A stretch of DNA of 14,740 nucleotides, from contig CAIJOU010000010.1 of the NCBI GenBank assembly GCA_903822375.1, forward strand, positions 1-14,740, written 5' to 3'. This DNA is from Candidatus Hydrogenedentota bacterium (lineage in GTDB: Bacteria; Hydrogenedentota; Hydrogenedentia; Hydrogenedentales; CAITNO01). A program made the translations under genes and the position numbers. The first letter of the stretch is position 1. Every line of letters begins with the position of its first letter. This document shows, piece by piece, positions 1 to 8,271 of the stretch. The notes under the pieces were generated by a model. It worked only from the letters and a program-made list of their open reading frames with translations. It did no database searches and had not been told where the DNA came from.

Positions 1-461
1 ACATGGGCCTGGCCTTTGCCAAGAGCCAGATTGCCGCGGGCACGCGCCTGCCCATGAAGGGCACCATCTTCATCAGCCTTAACAAGAACGACCAACGCAA
101 TATGGACGACGTCGCCCGGGGTCTGCACGATCTGGGCTTCAAACTTGTCGCCACGCAGGGCACCGCCGCGCGGCTGCGCGCGCTCGACATCCCCGTCGAG
201 GAGGTCGCCAAGCTCAACGAGGGCCGGCCCAACATTCTGGACCGCATCATCAACGGCGAGATCGACTGGATTATCAACACGCCGCTCGGCATCGACGCCA
301 AGGAGGACGACCGCGCCCTGCGCCGCGCCGCCCTGGAACGCGCCGTGCCCACCATGACCACCCTGGCCGCCGCCCGCGCCGGTGTCTCCGCCATCGGCGC
401 CATGCGCGAGGGGGCCCCGCAACTGCTCTCACTCCAGGAATACCACGCGCAGAACAAGTAA
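1..461 (+). CDS. carB: Carbamoyl-phosphate synthase large subunit, C-terminal fragment
   Basis: This is the last ~152 codons of CarB; the gene runs off the left edge of the window. The full enzyme makes carbamoyl phosphate from bicarbonate, ammonia (from the small subunit) and two ATP, for pyrimidine and arginine synthesis in the cytoplasm. The visible part is the end of the second ATP-grasp half (MGLAFAKSQIAAG, where E. coli has a similar FAKAQ stretch) followed by the MGS-like allosteric domain. That domain has the ATQGTA phosphate-binding turn, the NEGRPNILDRI motif and IINTPLG, all typical of CarB regulatory domains. The tail, QEYHAQNK, resembles the QEMHAQIK end of E. coli CarB, so the 3' end is intact. 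The next gene begins 85 bases on with its own ribosome-binding site, and I see no functional link to it. Confidence 0.95.
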   Translation, partial: MGLAFAKSQIAAGTRLPMKGTIFISLNKNDQRNMDDVARGLHDLGFKLVATQGTAARLRALDIPVEEVAKLNEGRPNILDRIINGEIDWIINTPLGIDAKEDDRALRRAALERAVPTMTTLAAARAGVSAIGAMREGAPQLLSLQEYHAQNK

Positions 462-546
462 CCGGCCGTCGGCGCATCGACAGGGACAGGCCGTCCATGC
501 GAAAATGTGCATGCGCCCCCGCGGCGCGATGGAAAGGCGGTCTGTC

Positions 547-3216
547 ATGAGTTTTTCCGGAAGGAACCGTGCGGCTTTGACCGGCGCGGTTCTGATTCTG
601 TTCATTTCTGTCGTGGCGGTTTTGGGCTGTTCACCCGCAAAAACCGCGCCCGAGGCGCCCAGGGAGGCGGTGACGCCCTCAGGCCCCCCACCCATGTTCC
701 GGATGGCACGCGAAGTCTTCGCCGAACAGCGCGCGGTTCAGCGCGCTTCCCTTGCCCTGGGGGGGAATTCCGAGTGGCAGAAACTGGACGCGCCCCGGGG
801 GGACGCACCGCCCACGCTTTACCGGGATGTCTCGCTGGAGGCAAAAGACTACAACGTTGCCCGCGTGTCGATGCGGGCAAGCAGGGGGAAGACCGCCAAG
901 TTGACCTGGACGGGCAGTCTGGAACCCGACGCCGAAAAGAATCCGGGCGCAAGCGTGGCAATTCTCGCGGACGGCGACGTGCATGCCTATTGTTTTGTGC
1001 TGGACCCGCGCAGTTGCGAGACCTGGGCCGGAAAAATCATCAGGCTGTATCTGACGCTGGCGGACGAAGTTGCCGAAGTCTCGCTGGAGAACCTGGAACT
1101 GGCGTTCAGCCCGCCGGACGGCCCCCTGCGCGTCACCATTGACAACGAAACGCAGGAGGCGGTTGCCGCGGATGATCTGTCCTGGTCCGTGACGGTTCCG
1201 CCCAACGGGGTTTTCGAAACGTCTGTGGGCATGCTTGAGCGCGCCTGGACAACCTGCGGCTCCGACGGCGTGGCCTTCAAAGCCGTCCTTGAGGCGCCCA
1301 ATGGTTCCGGGCGCGTCCTGGTCGACACGCCCTTTGACCCGGTGCGCACGGCCGGCGACCGCAAGTGGCGCAGGTTTCGCGTCGACCTCGGCGGCATGCA
1401 GGGCGTTCAGGCGAAGATCCGGTTCACCGTCAACCACGCGGAACACCACAGGGGTGACTACGCCTGCTGGGGAAACCCCGTCGTCTACAGCGCCGACAAG
1501 AACCGGCAGGACACGCCCGTCATACTCATTTCGTGCGACTCCCTCCGTGCGGACCATCTCTCCTGTTACGGCTATTCCCGGCCGACCACGCCCCACCTTG
1601 ATGAATGGGCCCGGGAAACGGTGCTTTTCGAGAACGCCATTTGCCAGGAGGCCTGGACGCCAACCTCGCATATGACCATGCTTACGGGCCTTTACCCCAA
1701 GAACCACAAGCTCACGTCCATGACTAACCTGGCCGAAACCGTGCCAACCCTGGCCGATGTGCTTTCCGGGCTCGGGTATCGTGCGGCGGGATTCACGGGG
1801 CACTACAGCTGGCTGGCGCCGAAGCGCGGATTTGAGCAGGGCTTCGACCTGTACAGCACCCCGGCCGTGGTCCGTCCCATCTCCGAGACGCTTTCCCTGG
1901 TCCAGTCCTGGATGAGCGGCGAGCCGTCGTCCCGCCAGTTCCTCTTCTTTCACAATTACGACATACACTTCCGGGGCAAAGGGGAGGGCGAGGCCCTTAA
2001 CCGGCCCTACGAACCCGCCAACCCGGCATTCAATGTCTTTTCGGGGGCGTATCACCGCAAGCCCGGCGACGGCATTCTGTCCAACGACGGCACGCCCATG
2101 AACCCGCCCGCCACGGATGACTCCGCTCTGTTTACGGACATCGCCACGGGCGGCGCGATGCTGAGCGAGGATACGCGCCAATATGTCATGGCGTGCTACG
2201 ACGATTGCATACAGTATGTGGATTCCGACATCCACACCCTCTTCGAAACGCTGAAGCGCTCGGGCGTCTATGACCGCGCGCTGATCATCGTGACCGCCGA
2301 CCACGGCGAGGAATTTCACGAACACGGCAGCTACAATCACCTGCAGGCGTACGATGAATGCGTGCGGGTGCCCCTGATGATCAAATTTCCCTTCGGCCAG
2401 CACGCCGGCCGGAGGATACATGAAACCGTTCAGTTGACGGACCTCTTTCCAACGATCATGGACGTGCTCGGCGTCGCCGACCCTCCCGCCGGCGACGGCC
2501 AGAGCCTGCTGGGGGTGATCGCGGGAAAAGAGGCCGCGCGCAACCGGGCCTTCACGCTGCGCCGCAAGTTTCAGGCGTATCGCGACGGAACCCATGACAT
2601 CGTGTACGACCGATCCACGGGCAAGTATGAACTGTTTGATCTGACGGCGGACCCGGCGGAAAAGACGGATATCTCCGCCGCCGTTCCGGATGTTCTGGCC
2701 AATATGAAGTCTGTTCTGACCGAGTTCTACAAACCGGTCGAAGAGGGCTGGTGCCTCTACTTCCGCGGCACGGGAGAGATTTGGAAAGGCGACCTTCGGC
2801 TTGCGACAAGCGACCGATTCCTGTCCGCAACCATGGTGAACAGGCCGCGCCTGGACATACAAGAGTTCGACATGAAGGACACCACCATCAAGGCCTACGT
2901 CCTGCTCACGCCCGTCTTCAGGCAGGAAGAGATGATTGTCCAGACGGCGGCGGCCGATGCGAAGATTGTCGTTTTCCTGACCGGAGACACCCCCTTTGAA
3001 GTGCCGACCGCCGACGGGGGTTGGGAAAGAACAACGCAGGCCCGCGTGGTGCTGGACCCGGCCGCGGTCGGCGGGGCTGAGCCCCCTGCCGAGACGGGCA
3101 ATCTGGAAGTTCCCCGTTTCTTCTTCCGCCATCGGACGGGAGCGGCGGTGCAGACGCCCGCAAAGGAGTTCACGCCGGAGGAGAAGAAGCAGCTGGAGGC
3201 GATCGGATACTTTTAG
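547..3216 (+). CDS. Sulfatase/alkaline-phosphatase-superfamily lipoprotein (Thr-type)
   Basis: An 889-residue predicted lipoprotein. I chose the ATG at 547 because AAGG/GGCGG lies just upstream (533-540) and it places a signal peptide at residues 1-27 ending in VLGC, with Cys28 as the lipid site; an in-frame ATG at 529 is possible. Residues ~30-320 are an unrecognised, probably beta-rich region. Residues ~322-720 are the sulfatase core: first metal Asp331 in CDSLRADH, nucleophile region WTPTSHMTMLTG, HNYDIHF, and second metal site TADHGEE at 583-589. The nucleophile position holds Thr371 where formylglycine sulfatases have Cys or Ser, so this is probably a phospho- or sulfo-ester hydrolase or phosphotransferase that needs no formylglycine. 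Residues ~721-889 are an unassigned extension ending in KQLEAIGYF, like many sulfatase tails. It should sit in the periplasm or on the outer membrane. The substrate is unknown; the glycosyltransferase that follows hints at a glycan. Confidence 0.85.
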   Translation: MSFSGRNRAALTGAVLILFISVVAVLGCSPAKTAPEAPREAVTPSGPPPMFRMAREVFAEQRAVQRASLALGGNSEWQKLDAPRGDAPPTLYRDVSLEAKDYNVARVSMRASRGKTAKLTWTGSLEPDAEKNPGASVAILADGDVHAYCFVLDPRSCETWAGKIIRLYLTLADEVAEVSLENLELAFSPPDGPLRVTIDNETQEAVAADDLSWSVTVPPNGVFETSVGMLERAWTTCGSDGVAFKAVLEAPNGSGRVLVDTPFDPVRTAGDRKWRRFRVDLGGMQGVQAKIRFTVNHAEHHRGDYACWGNPVVYSADKNRQDTPVILISCDSLRADHLSCYGYSRPTTPHLDEWARETVLFENAICQEAWTPTSHMTMLTGLYPKNHKLTSMTNLAETVPTLADVLSGLGYRAAGFTGHYSWLAPKRGFEQGFDLYSTPAVVRPISETLSLVQSWMSGEPSSRQFLFFHNYDIHFRGKGEGEALNRPYEPANPAFNVFSGAYHRKPGDGILSNDGTPMNPPATDDSALFTDIATGGAMLSEDTRQYVMACYDDCIQYVDSDIHTLFETLKRSGVYDRALIIVTADHGEEFHEHGSYNHLQAYDECVRVPLMIKFPFGQHAGRRIHETVQLTDLFPTIMDVLGVADPPAGDGQSLLGVIAGKEAARNRAFTLRRKFQAYRDGTHDIVYDRSTGKYELFDLTADPAEKTDISAAVPDVLANMKSVLTEFYKPVEEGWCLYFRGTGEIWKGDLRLATSDRFLSATMVNRPRLDIQEFDMKDTTIKAYVLLTPVFRQEEMIVQTAAADAKIVVFLTGDTPFEVPTADGGWERTTQARVVLDPAAVGGAEPPAETGNLEVPRFFFRHRTGAAVQTPAKEFTPEEKKQLEAIGYF

Positions 3217-3233
3217 GACGGCGCTCCGCAGTG

Positions 3234-3249
3234 GCGCGGACTTCCGCGC
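3234..3249 (+). terminator. Short GC hairpin after the sulfatase gene
   Basis: GCGCGG (3234-3239) pairs with CCGCGC (3244-3249) across a 4-base loop, 18 bases after the sulfatase-like stop codon. No T-run follows, so it is at best a weak or Rho-assisted stop, or a chance hairpin in GC-rich DNA. Confidence 0.25.
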
Positions 3250-3289
3250 GCATGATAGATTCTGTCTTCGACGATGAACGGAGACGATT

Positions 3290-4528
3290 GTGCGCATTTT
3301 GTTCCTGTGCCAGTATTTCCCCCCCGAACCGGGCGCGCCCGCGGCGCGCACCCATGAGCACGCGCGCGAATGGGTGCGTTTGGGCCATGACGTGACGGTG
3401 GTGTGCGGTCTGCCGCACTATCCCGAGGGCGTCGTGCCGCCGGCCTACCGGGGACGGCTGCTGTTTGAGGAGCAGATGGACGGCATCCGCGTGCTGCGCT
3501 GCTGGCTCTTCGCCACGGCCAACCGCGGCGCCGTGTTGCGCAGCCTGTCCTTTGTGACCTTTCTGTTCACGGCAACCATCGCGGCGCTGTTTAGGGCCGG
3601 CCCCTGCGACGTGGTCGCCGCCACCTCGCCGCAGATGCTCTGCGGCCTCGCCGGATGGATCGTCGCCGCGTTGAAGCGGCGGCCCTTCGTGCTGGAGGTG
3701 CGCGACCTGTGGCCGAAACAAATCGTTGACCTTGGGGTTATCACCAATCCGCTTCTTGTCCGGCCGCTCTACCGGCTGGAGCGCTTTCTCTACCGTCACG
3801 CCGTTGCCATTGTCACCGTCGCCCCCGCCGCGGCGGAGGACATCATCACGCGCGGCGTCCCGCGCGAAAAGGTGTTCACCATCCCCAACGGCGTCGACCT
3901 CGATTATTTCCGGCCGGCGGACCGCCTCAACGAGGTGCGCGAAGCGAACGGCTGGGGCGGCAGTTTCATCGCGCTGTACATCGGCGCGCACGGGCTCTCG
4001 CAGGGGTTGGAGATCGTGATTGATGCCGCCGAACAGCTCCGGGAGCGCAAGGACATTCTGTTTGCCTTCGTCGGCGCGGGGGCGCGCAAGACCGCGCTCA
4101 TCGCCATGGCACGCGAAAAGGGCCTTCAGAACGTCTGCTTTCTGCCCGCCGTGCCCAAGGAATCCATGCCCGGCTACTACGCCGCTGCGGACTTGTGCCT
4201 CGTGCCGCTGCTCAAACGGGAGGTGTTTCGCACCAACATCCCCAGCAAGATGTTCGAGATCATGGCCTGCGCGCGGCCCATCGCGCTCTGTGCGGAGGGG
4301 CAGGCGCTGCAGCTCCTGCAGGAATCCGGCGGGGGCGTTGCCGTGCCGCCGGAAGACGCCGCGGCGCTGGCGAAGACGGTCACAGACCTGGCCGACGACC
4401 CCGCCGGCACCCTCCGCCACGGCGAGGCCGGACGCACATTTGCAGAGTCACATTTCAGCCGCGCAGAGCGCGCGCGGAAGTATTTGGACGTGTTTGTAGG
4501 GCTGCTCAGGCCGAAAGCAGGCGGCTGA
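3290..4528 (+). CDS. GT4-family glycosyltransferase, WbuB-like
   Basis: A 412-residue GT-B fold glycosyltransferase that should transfer a sugar from a nucleotide donor to a surface-polysaccharide intermediate on the cytoplasmic face of the inner membrane. The N-terminal domain starts RILFLCQYFPPEPGAPAART, the glycine/proline-rich opening typical of WbuB-like GT4 enzymes, followed by HEHAREWVRLGHDVTVV and EVRDLWPKQIVDLG. The C-terminal donor domain has IPNGVD, the ALYIGAHGLSQGLE turn, PSKMFEIMACARPIAL (the E-containing donor motif) and a late GGGVAVPPED. Length fits the family. The start is GTG at 3290, supported by GGAG at 3280-3283 six bases upstream. E. coli WbuB transfers N-acetyl-L-fucosamine; the sugar here cannot be read from sequence. 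It follows the sulfatase-like gene by 73 bases, so co-transcription is possible but not shown. Confidence 0.9.
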   Translation: MRILFLCQYFPPEPGAPAARTHEHAREWVRLGHDVTVVCGLPHYPEGVVPPAYRGRLLFEEQMDGIRVLRCWLFATANRGAVLRSLSFVTFLFTATIAALFRAGPCDVVAATSPQMLCGLAGWIVAALKRRPFVLEVRDLWPKQIVDLGVITNPLLVRPLYRLERFLYRHAVAIVTVAPAAAEDIITRGVPREKVFTIPNGVDLDYFRPADRLNEVREANGWGGSFIALYIGAHGLSQGLEIVIDAAEQLRERKDILFAFVGAGARKTALIAMAREKGLQNVCFLPAVPKESMPGYYAAADLCLVPLLKREVFRTNIPSKMFEIMACARPIALCAEGQALQLLQESGGGVAVPPEDAAALAKTVTDLADDPAGTLRHGEAGRTFAESHFSRAERARKYLDVFVGLLRPKAGG

Positions 4529-4557
4529 ACGCGGGACGGCGCTGACTTTGCGAGCCT

Positions 4558-4685
4558 TCGTGGCACCCTCAGGGCCGAACAGCGTTCGGGCATGGGGGTG
4601 TTCCCCGCCGGATCTGCGCGTATTCCGGCAGAGCACCCCCAAACCCGCCTTCACTCCGTTGCGGCAAGGTCTGAGGGTGCCACGA
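4558..4685. repeat. 128-base nested inverted-repeat element
   Basis: Perfect 15-base outer arms: TCGTGGCACCCTCAG at 4558-4572 and its reverse complement at 4671-4685. Inside are TGGGGGTG (4593-4600) with CACCCCCA (4634-4641), then GCCGGA (4607-4612) with TCCGGC (4624-4629), leaving an 11-base loop. A side hairpin, CCGAAC-AGC-GTTCGG, is at 4575-4589. The nested order allows one long branched stem. It starts 30 bases after the glycosyltransferase stop. It could be an RNA structure or terminator, or a MITE/REP-like repeat; I see no clear target-site duplication and no coding sequence. Confidence 0.6.
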
Positions 4686-4740
4686 GTGCCCTGGTTGGAT
4701 TGGCGTTATTTCTCTTGGCTGACATCACGCGGCGGAACAG

Positions 4741-4785
4741 CCAAAGCGGTGTCGCCGCTGCGCTCTGCCACCGCAGTCCAAAATG
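4741..4785. repeat. Second small hairpin block in the 4529-4857 gap
   Basis: GCGGTG (4746-4751) pairs with CACCGC (4769-4774) around a GC-rich loop, with CCAAA just before and CCAAAA just after the hairpin. It lies between the large inverted repeat and the DUF2961 gene. The rest of the gap (4529-4857) holds no gene I can support. A TATGCT box at 4828-4833 is a possible -10 for the next gene, without a clear -35. Confidence 0.3.
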
Positions 4786-4857
4786 TGCCTTCGGGCGTCC
4801 TGTGTGCACCATTCCCGCCGCTTGCGCTATGCTCCTTGTCACAGGAGGTTTACCACC

Positions 4858-5883
4858 ATGGCCGCAACCGACCCGCTTTCCCTTGCCCGTCTGCGCGACG
4901 AGGAAACGCACCAGTCCACCACGTTCAACCTTGCCACGCGCGGCAAGACGATTGACCTGCCGCGCGGCAAGCGCGTCATTGTCGCCGAGGGCACCGGCCC
5001 GGGCTACATCGCAAACCTGTGGATGACCTTCCCCGGCTGGTTCTGGCAGCACTGGAACCCCTCCGCACACATCAGCCAGACGATCCTGAAGACAGTCATC
5101 ATCCGTATTTACTGGGACGGCGCGGCGCAGCCCGCCGTGGAGTGCCCGGCCGCCGACTTCTTTGGCTTGGGCCTGTGCGAGGCGGCCAATTTCGCCTCGC
5201 AGTGCTTCGGCCTGTCGAGCGGCGGCTTCTTCTGCAAGTTCCCCATGCCCTTCCGGCGCGACTTCCGCATTATCCTCGAAAACACCGACGAGAAGATCGA
5301 CACCTGTGTGTTCATGAACGTGGTGCACCAGCACGCCCCCCTGCCCGACGATGTCGGCTACTTCCACGCCCAGTTCCACACCGGCCGCAATCCCGGCCCC
5401 GAGCCGGTCCTCGTGTCGGAACTGCACGGGCGCGGCCATTTCGCCGGGCTCACGCTGGCCATGCAGGGCGAGGACCGCGGCTACCTGAGCCACCTCGAAG
5501 CCCCCGAATACATCCACATCGACGACGACTGGGATAAGCCGCGCATCACCGGCACCGGACTGGAGGACTATTTCCTTGGGGGTTGGTATTTCCGCGAGGG
5601 CGTCTGCACCGGCCCGTATCACGGCGTGCCGTCCAAGGACGCGCTCAACGCGTCCGTCGCCATGTACCGCATCCATGACCGCGACGCCATCCACTTCAAG
5701 AAGCGGTTCAAGATGGCTTTTGTAAATCCCTGGGCGCCGGAACGGCTCAAGCCCTTTTCCTGGTCCTCCTGCGCCTTCGCCTACCTCGACACCCCCGAGG
5801 GCCAGAACCCGCCCCTGCCCAACCGCGCCCAGCTCCTCTGCTGGTACCGCACAAGAAACACGGACCACCAGAGCATCCCGTAA
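4858..5883 (+). CDS. DUF2961 / GH172-type glycoside hydrolase-like protein
   Basis: A 341-residue protein without a signal peptide, so probably cytoplasmic. The start is firm: AGGAGGT at 4843-4849 sits eight bases before the ATG. The hallmark GTGLEDYFLGGWYF (Glu236) matches the conserved GTGxEDYF block of DUF2961, and PYHGVPSKD, YRIHDRDAIHF and the early DFFGLGLCEAANF also fit. Characterised DUF2961 members form family GH172 and act on fructofuranosides or D-arabinofuranosides, often as trimers of a jelly-roll dimer-like fold, so a furanosidase role is a reasonable family-level guess. The later segment where I remember many members having an I-E-H-G motif reads FKMAFVNPW here, so activity is not assured. 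It stands alone: a 329-base gap precedes it and it converges on the phosphoesterase gene. Confidence 0.85.
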   Translation: MAATDPLSLARLRDEETHQSTTFNLATRGKTIDLPRGKRVIVAEGTGPGYIANLWMTFPGWFWQHWNPSAHISQTILKTVIIRIYWDGAAQPAVECPAADFFGLGLCEAANFASQCFGLSSGGFFCKFPMPFRRDFRIILENTDEKIDTCVFMNVVHQHAPLPDDVGYFHAQFHTGRNPGPEPVLVSELHGRGHFAGLTLAMQGEDRGYLSHLEAPEYIHIDDDWDKPRITGTGLEDYFLGGWYFREGVCTGPYHGVPSKDALNASVAMYRIHDRDAIHFKKRFKMAFVNPWAPERLKPFSWSSCAFAYLDTPEGQNPPLPNRAQLLCWYRTRNTDHQSIP

Positions 5884-5951
5884 ACGAAGAGAGCAGGGTG
5901 CCCGGAGCGAAGCGGAGCGCACCATTCGAGTTCGGCCATACAACTGTGACC

Positions 5952-5972
5952 TGGCGCATTTTGCACGCGCCA
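5952..5972. terminator. Hairpin between convergent genes
   Basis: TGGCGC (5952-5957) pairs with GCGCCA (5967-5972) across a 9-base loop. It lies in the 97-base gap between the DUF2961 gene (+) and the phosphoesterase gene (-). A weaker hairpin, GGTGC/GCACC, is at 5897-5923. Neither has a strong T-run, so bidirectional termination is only suggested by position. Confidence 0.3.
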
Positions 5973-5980
5973 CGACACCC

Positions 5981-6913
5981 TCATTTTTGTCCACCTACCG
6001 TAAACAAACAGATTTCAGGACGGCACAGGAAACGCACCTGCGGGGCGGGCCTGGGTTCGAGCCCCAAACCTCTGTTCGTGTATATCGTCTTGCTGCCGAT
6101 TTGGTATCTTCCCGCCTCGAAACGCTTGCCCGTTTCGGCAAGTGTGATGATGGCACCCCACAGGGGCAGGCGCACCTGGCCGCCGTGGGTATGGCCGCAG
6201 AGGTACATGTCCGCGCCGTGTCGGGCGGCCTCCTCGGCCAGGTCGGGCGTGTGATGCAGCACAATCCGGTAATCGGCGTCCTTCATGGCCGCGTACACGT
6301 GATCACGCGACCCGGCCCGGGACAGCCCCGCCAATGCAATAGTCTTGCCGCCGTGGTGCAGTGTCACCGTCTCGTTTTCAAGCATCCTGATATTCGGTGC
6401 CGCCTCACGCAGTATCCGGACATTGTCGAAACCTACACAGCCAAACACGCCCAGCGGCGCGTTGATTTGCGAAAGCACTTTGCCGAGCGAGGGCACATCG
6501 AAATTGTCCAACTGATGAATATCGCCGGTGATGACGATCAAATCGGGCTTGAGCGCTTCGACCTGATGCAGCATCCATTGTTCCCGGGCGGGAAAGTCCT
6601 GCTGCAGGTGCAGGTCGGAAAGGTGCAGCACGCGCAACGGGGGAACAAACGGCCCTTTCACCGCTTCACGGTGCAATTCGGGCCAGTTGGGCTCGACCAA
6701 GCCTCCCCAGGCGAACGCGGCAAGATAGGTCGTTCCGCCAAACGCAACGGCCAGCAACAGCAGCCGGGCCGCCGCAGGGCTCCGCTCCGGATCGCGTCGG
6801 GCACGCAACCATCGCCCCAACATGCAAAGTGCCGGAAATGCCGGGGCGACAAAGGCTATGGCGAACAGCACAAAGCCAATGGTCTCATAGTGAGCGTCGA
6901 GCATGACAAACAT
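5981..6913 (-). CDS. Membrane-anchored metallophosphoesterase, YkuE/YaeI-like
   Basis: A 310-residue calcineurin-type metallophosphoesterase. Two hydrophobic helices (about residues 11-33 and 49-70) should anchor it in the inner membrane before the catalytic domain. Motifs: HLSDLHL (Asp100, His102), TGDIH (129-133), GFDN (161-164), LHHTPD (219-224) and GHTHGGQ (240-246). This order fits the YkuE/YaeI/LpxG group, which includes UDP-2,3-diacylglucosamine hydrolases and phospholipid-linked phosphodiesterases; the exact substrate is unknown. The third motif is odd: the family normally has GNHD, whose Asn binds metal and whose His is catalytic, and here it reads GFDN. The ATG at 6913 is the longest start and gives the first helix its full length, but no good Shine-Dalgarno is visible; an ATG at 6904 is equally possible. 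It lies 165 bases downstream of the barrel gene on the same strand. Confidence 0.85.
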   Translation of the reverse strand: MFVMLDAHYETIGFVLFAIAFVAPAFPALCMLGRWLRARRDPERSPAAARLLLLAVAFGGTTYLAAFAWGGLVEPNWPELHREAVKGPFVPPLRVLHLSDLHLQQDFPAREQWMLHQVEALKPDLIVITGDIHQLDNFDVPSLGKVLSQINAPLGVFGCVGFDNVRILREAAPNIRMLENETVTLHHGGKTIALAGLSRAGSRDHVYAAMKDADYRIVLHHTPDLAEEAARHGADMYLCGHTHGGQVRLPLWGAIITLAETGKRFEAGRYQIGSKTIYTNRGLGLEPRPAPQVRFLCRPEICLFTVGGQK

Positions 6914-7078
6914 AGTAACAAGCGGGGGGATTATGAAGCGAAGCGAATCAGAACAGGAAATGCGGGAGCGGGGAGCCGTGCGTTCACTGTGCTGCGCTCG
7001 GCTTGCCCTTTGGCACTATTGAGGAATACGCACCGCCTGAGCATCCCGTGACCACAAAACATCGCATCGGATCGGGGC

Positions 7079-7978
7079 CTACCGATCCTCTTTCACGACC
7101 TTCTTGAAGGGGAACTCCAGGCTCAGGTACGCAAGCACCCCCACATCGCCGGCGCTGGGTCCGACGCCGATGGGAACCGCAATGCCGGGCACGATTTGCA
7201 GGCCTGACTTGCAGTTGATCGCGAAGCGCGCGCCGGGGCTGATGTAGAAGCTGTTGGAACGTTCGGTTTTTCCGGCGGACACCACCGATTCCGTCGACGA
7301 CCACACGGACTCCACCAGCAACTGGGCGTTCTTGGTCAAGGCGCAGACCACGCTGCCGCCAAAGTAGTATCCCAGCGCGTCTGCACGGTCTCCCGTGACG
7401 CCTTCGCTGTGCGGCAGGTACGTCACCGCCGCATTCCAATGGGTGGCCCACCGGTTTCCGAGTTCCAGGCTGACGGGGATGCAGGCCTGTATGCCGACCG
7501 TGCCCGAACCCGTCCCGCGCGCTGCCTTGCCCGTGGGAAGGCTCAGCGAAAGACGCGGTGCCATGGCGAACTTGTCTTTCAGCACCAGTTGATAGCGGTA
7601 ATTGAGCATCATGTCGCCCATGTCCGGCCCCTTGTCCGGCTCGTCCACAGAAAGCACGGGGATGGAGTAGGATAACTGGTGGAGTTCTTTCGGCACGGGC
7701 CATTCCTGCGTAAACGTATAGACCCAGCTTCGACCCCGGTAGTGGGTGAAGGTCTGGATGTTCTGGACCACCCCCTCTTCCTGGTTGTAGGCTTCCTCAA
7801 TCAGAAACGAGTTGTCTTGAATGGCCCGTATGAGGGGCGCATCCTTCTGACTGTTCTCTGCGCGGACGTTGTCCTGCAAGCAAATCAGAATCATGGCGGC
7901 GGCGACATATGCGCCAAAGGCCGCCGCAGGCCGCACTCTTTCCGTTCCCAACCGCGTCACATGCTTTTCGTTGTTCAT
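7079..7978 (-). CDS. Exported beta-barrel-like protein, possible MetA/phenol-degradation transporter family
   Basis: I chose the ATG at 7978 (299 residues), although the frame is open back to 8185, because it puts a signal peptide at the N terminus: a basic region, the hydrophobic stretch FGAYVAAAMILICL, and a likely cleavage after VRA (residue 40). GGGGAA lies about 9 bases upstream. The mature protein alternates polar and hydrophobic residues in many short strands (for example SWVYTFTQEWPV, HQLSYSIPV, MLNYRYQLVL, PRLSLSLPTG, NAAVTYLP, YYFGGSVVCAL) and ends in AYLSLEFPF followed by a basic tail. This fits an outer-membrane barrel, and the QLSYSIPV...LNYRYQL...PRLSLSLPTG pattern resembles the Phenol_MetA_deg/'transporter' family. 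I am fairly sure of export and beta structure, less sure of family, and cannot name a substrate. Confidence 0.7.
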   Translation of the reverse strand: MNNEKHVTRLGTERVRPAAAFGAYVAAAMILICLQDNVRAENSQKDAPLIRAIQDNSFLIEEAYNQEEGVVQNIQTFTHYRGRSWVYTFTQEWPVPKELHQLSYSIPVLSVDEPDKGPDMGDMMLNYRYQLVLKDKFAMAPRLSLSLPTGKAARGTGSGTVGIQACIPVSLELGNRWATHWNAAVTYLPHSEGVTGDRADALGYYFGGSVVCALTKNAQLLVESVWSSTESVVSAGKTERSNSFYISPGARFAINCKSGLQIVPGIAVPIGVGPSAGDVGVLAYLSLEFPFKKVVKEDR

Positions 7979-8271
7979 CTCTGCCGTTCCCCGTGGTGAA
8001 TTGATTGGCTTTGTGCCTTTGGCGACAAACGCCCAACGCCGGTTCGTTGTTTCTCCGGCCGACTCGCTTGTCACCTCTAATACTATTCCTTCCCGCGGCC
8101 GAACTCCAGTTGCCGGACGGATTACCTCAGGCAGACTGCGCGGAACGCACATTGCATGTCCTTGAGGATTCCCTGAGGCAAACATGACAGATGGCGGGGG
8201 AATAGCGGGGACGGATGGTACTGTTAGTTTTTAGTTGGCGTGATTGCCGTGGGAATACGGCACGCCGGTTC

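Noticed and set aside
679..3351. 890-codon open frame on the - strand across the sulfatase-like gene
   Set aside because: Antisense shadow of a clear gene in GC-rich DNA; no domain, and it crosses the 3' gap and the next gene's start.
4651..5994. 447-codon open frame on - across the DUF2961 gene
   Set aside because: Shadow of the DUF2961 gene, which has a strong ribosome-binding site and the GTGxEDYF motif.
5987..7051. 354-codon open frame on + across the metallophosphoesterase gene
   Set aside because: The opposite strand encodes intact phosphoesterase motifs; this frame shows none.
6914..7078. Possible small gene or RNA between barrel and phosphoesterase genes
   Set aside because: No ORF with a ribosome-binding site, no strong hairpin and no recognisable RNA.
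8125..8178. CCTCAGG/CCTGAGG inverted repeat between the divergent barrel and YegD-like genes, considered as an operator
   Set aside because: Arms of seven bases about 40 bases apart are too weak, and each is nearly self-complementary; no supporting promoter positions.
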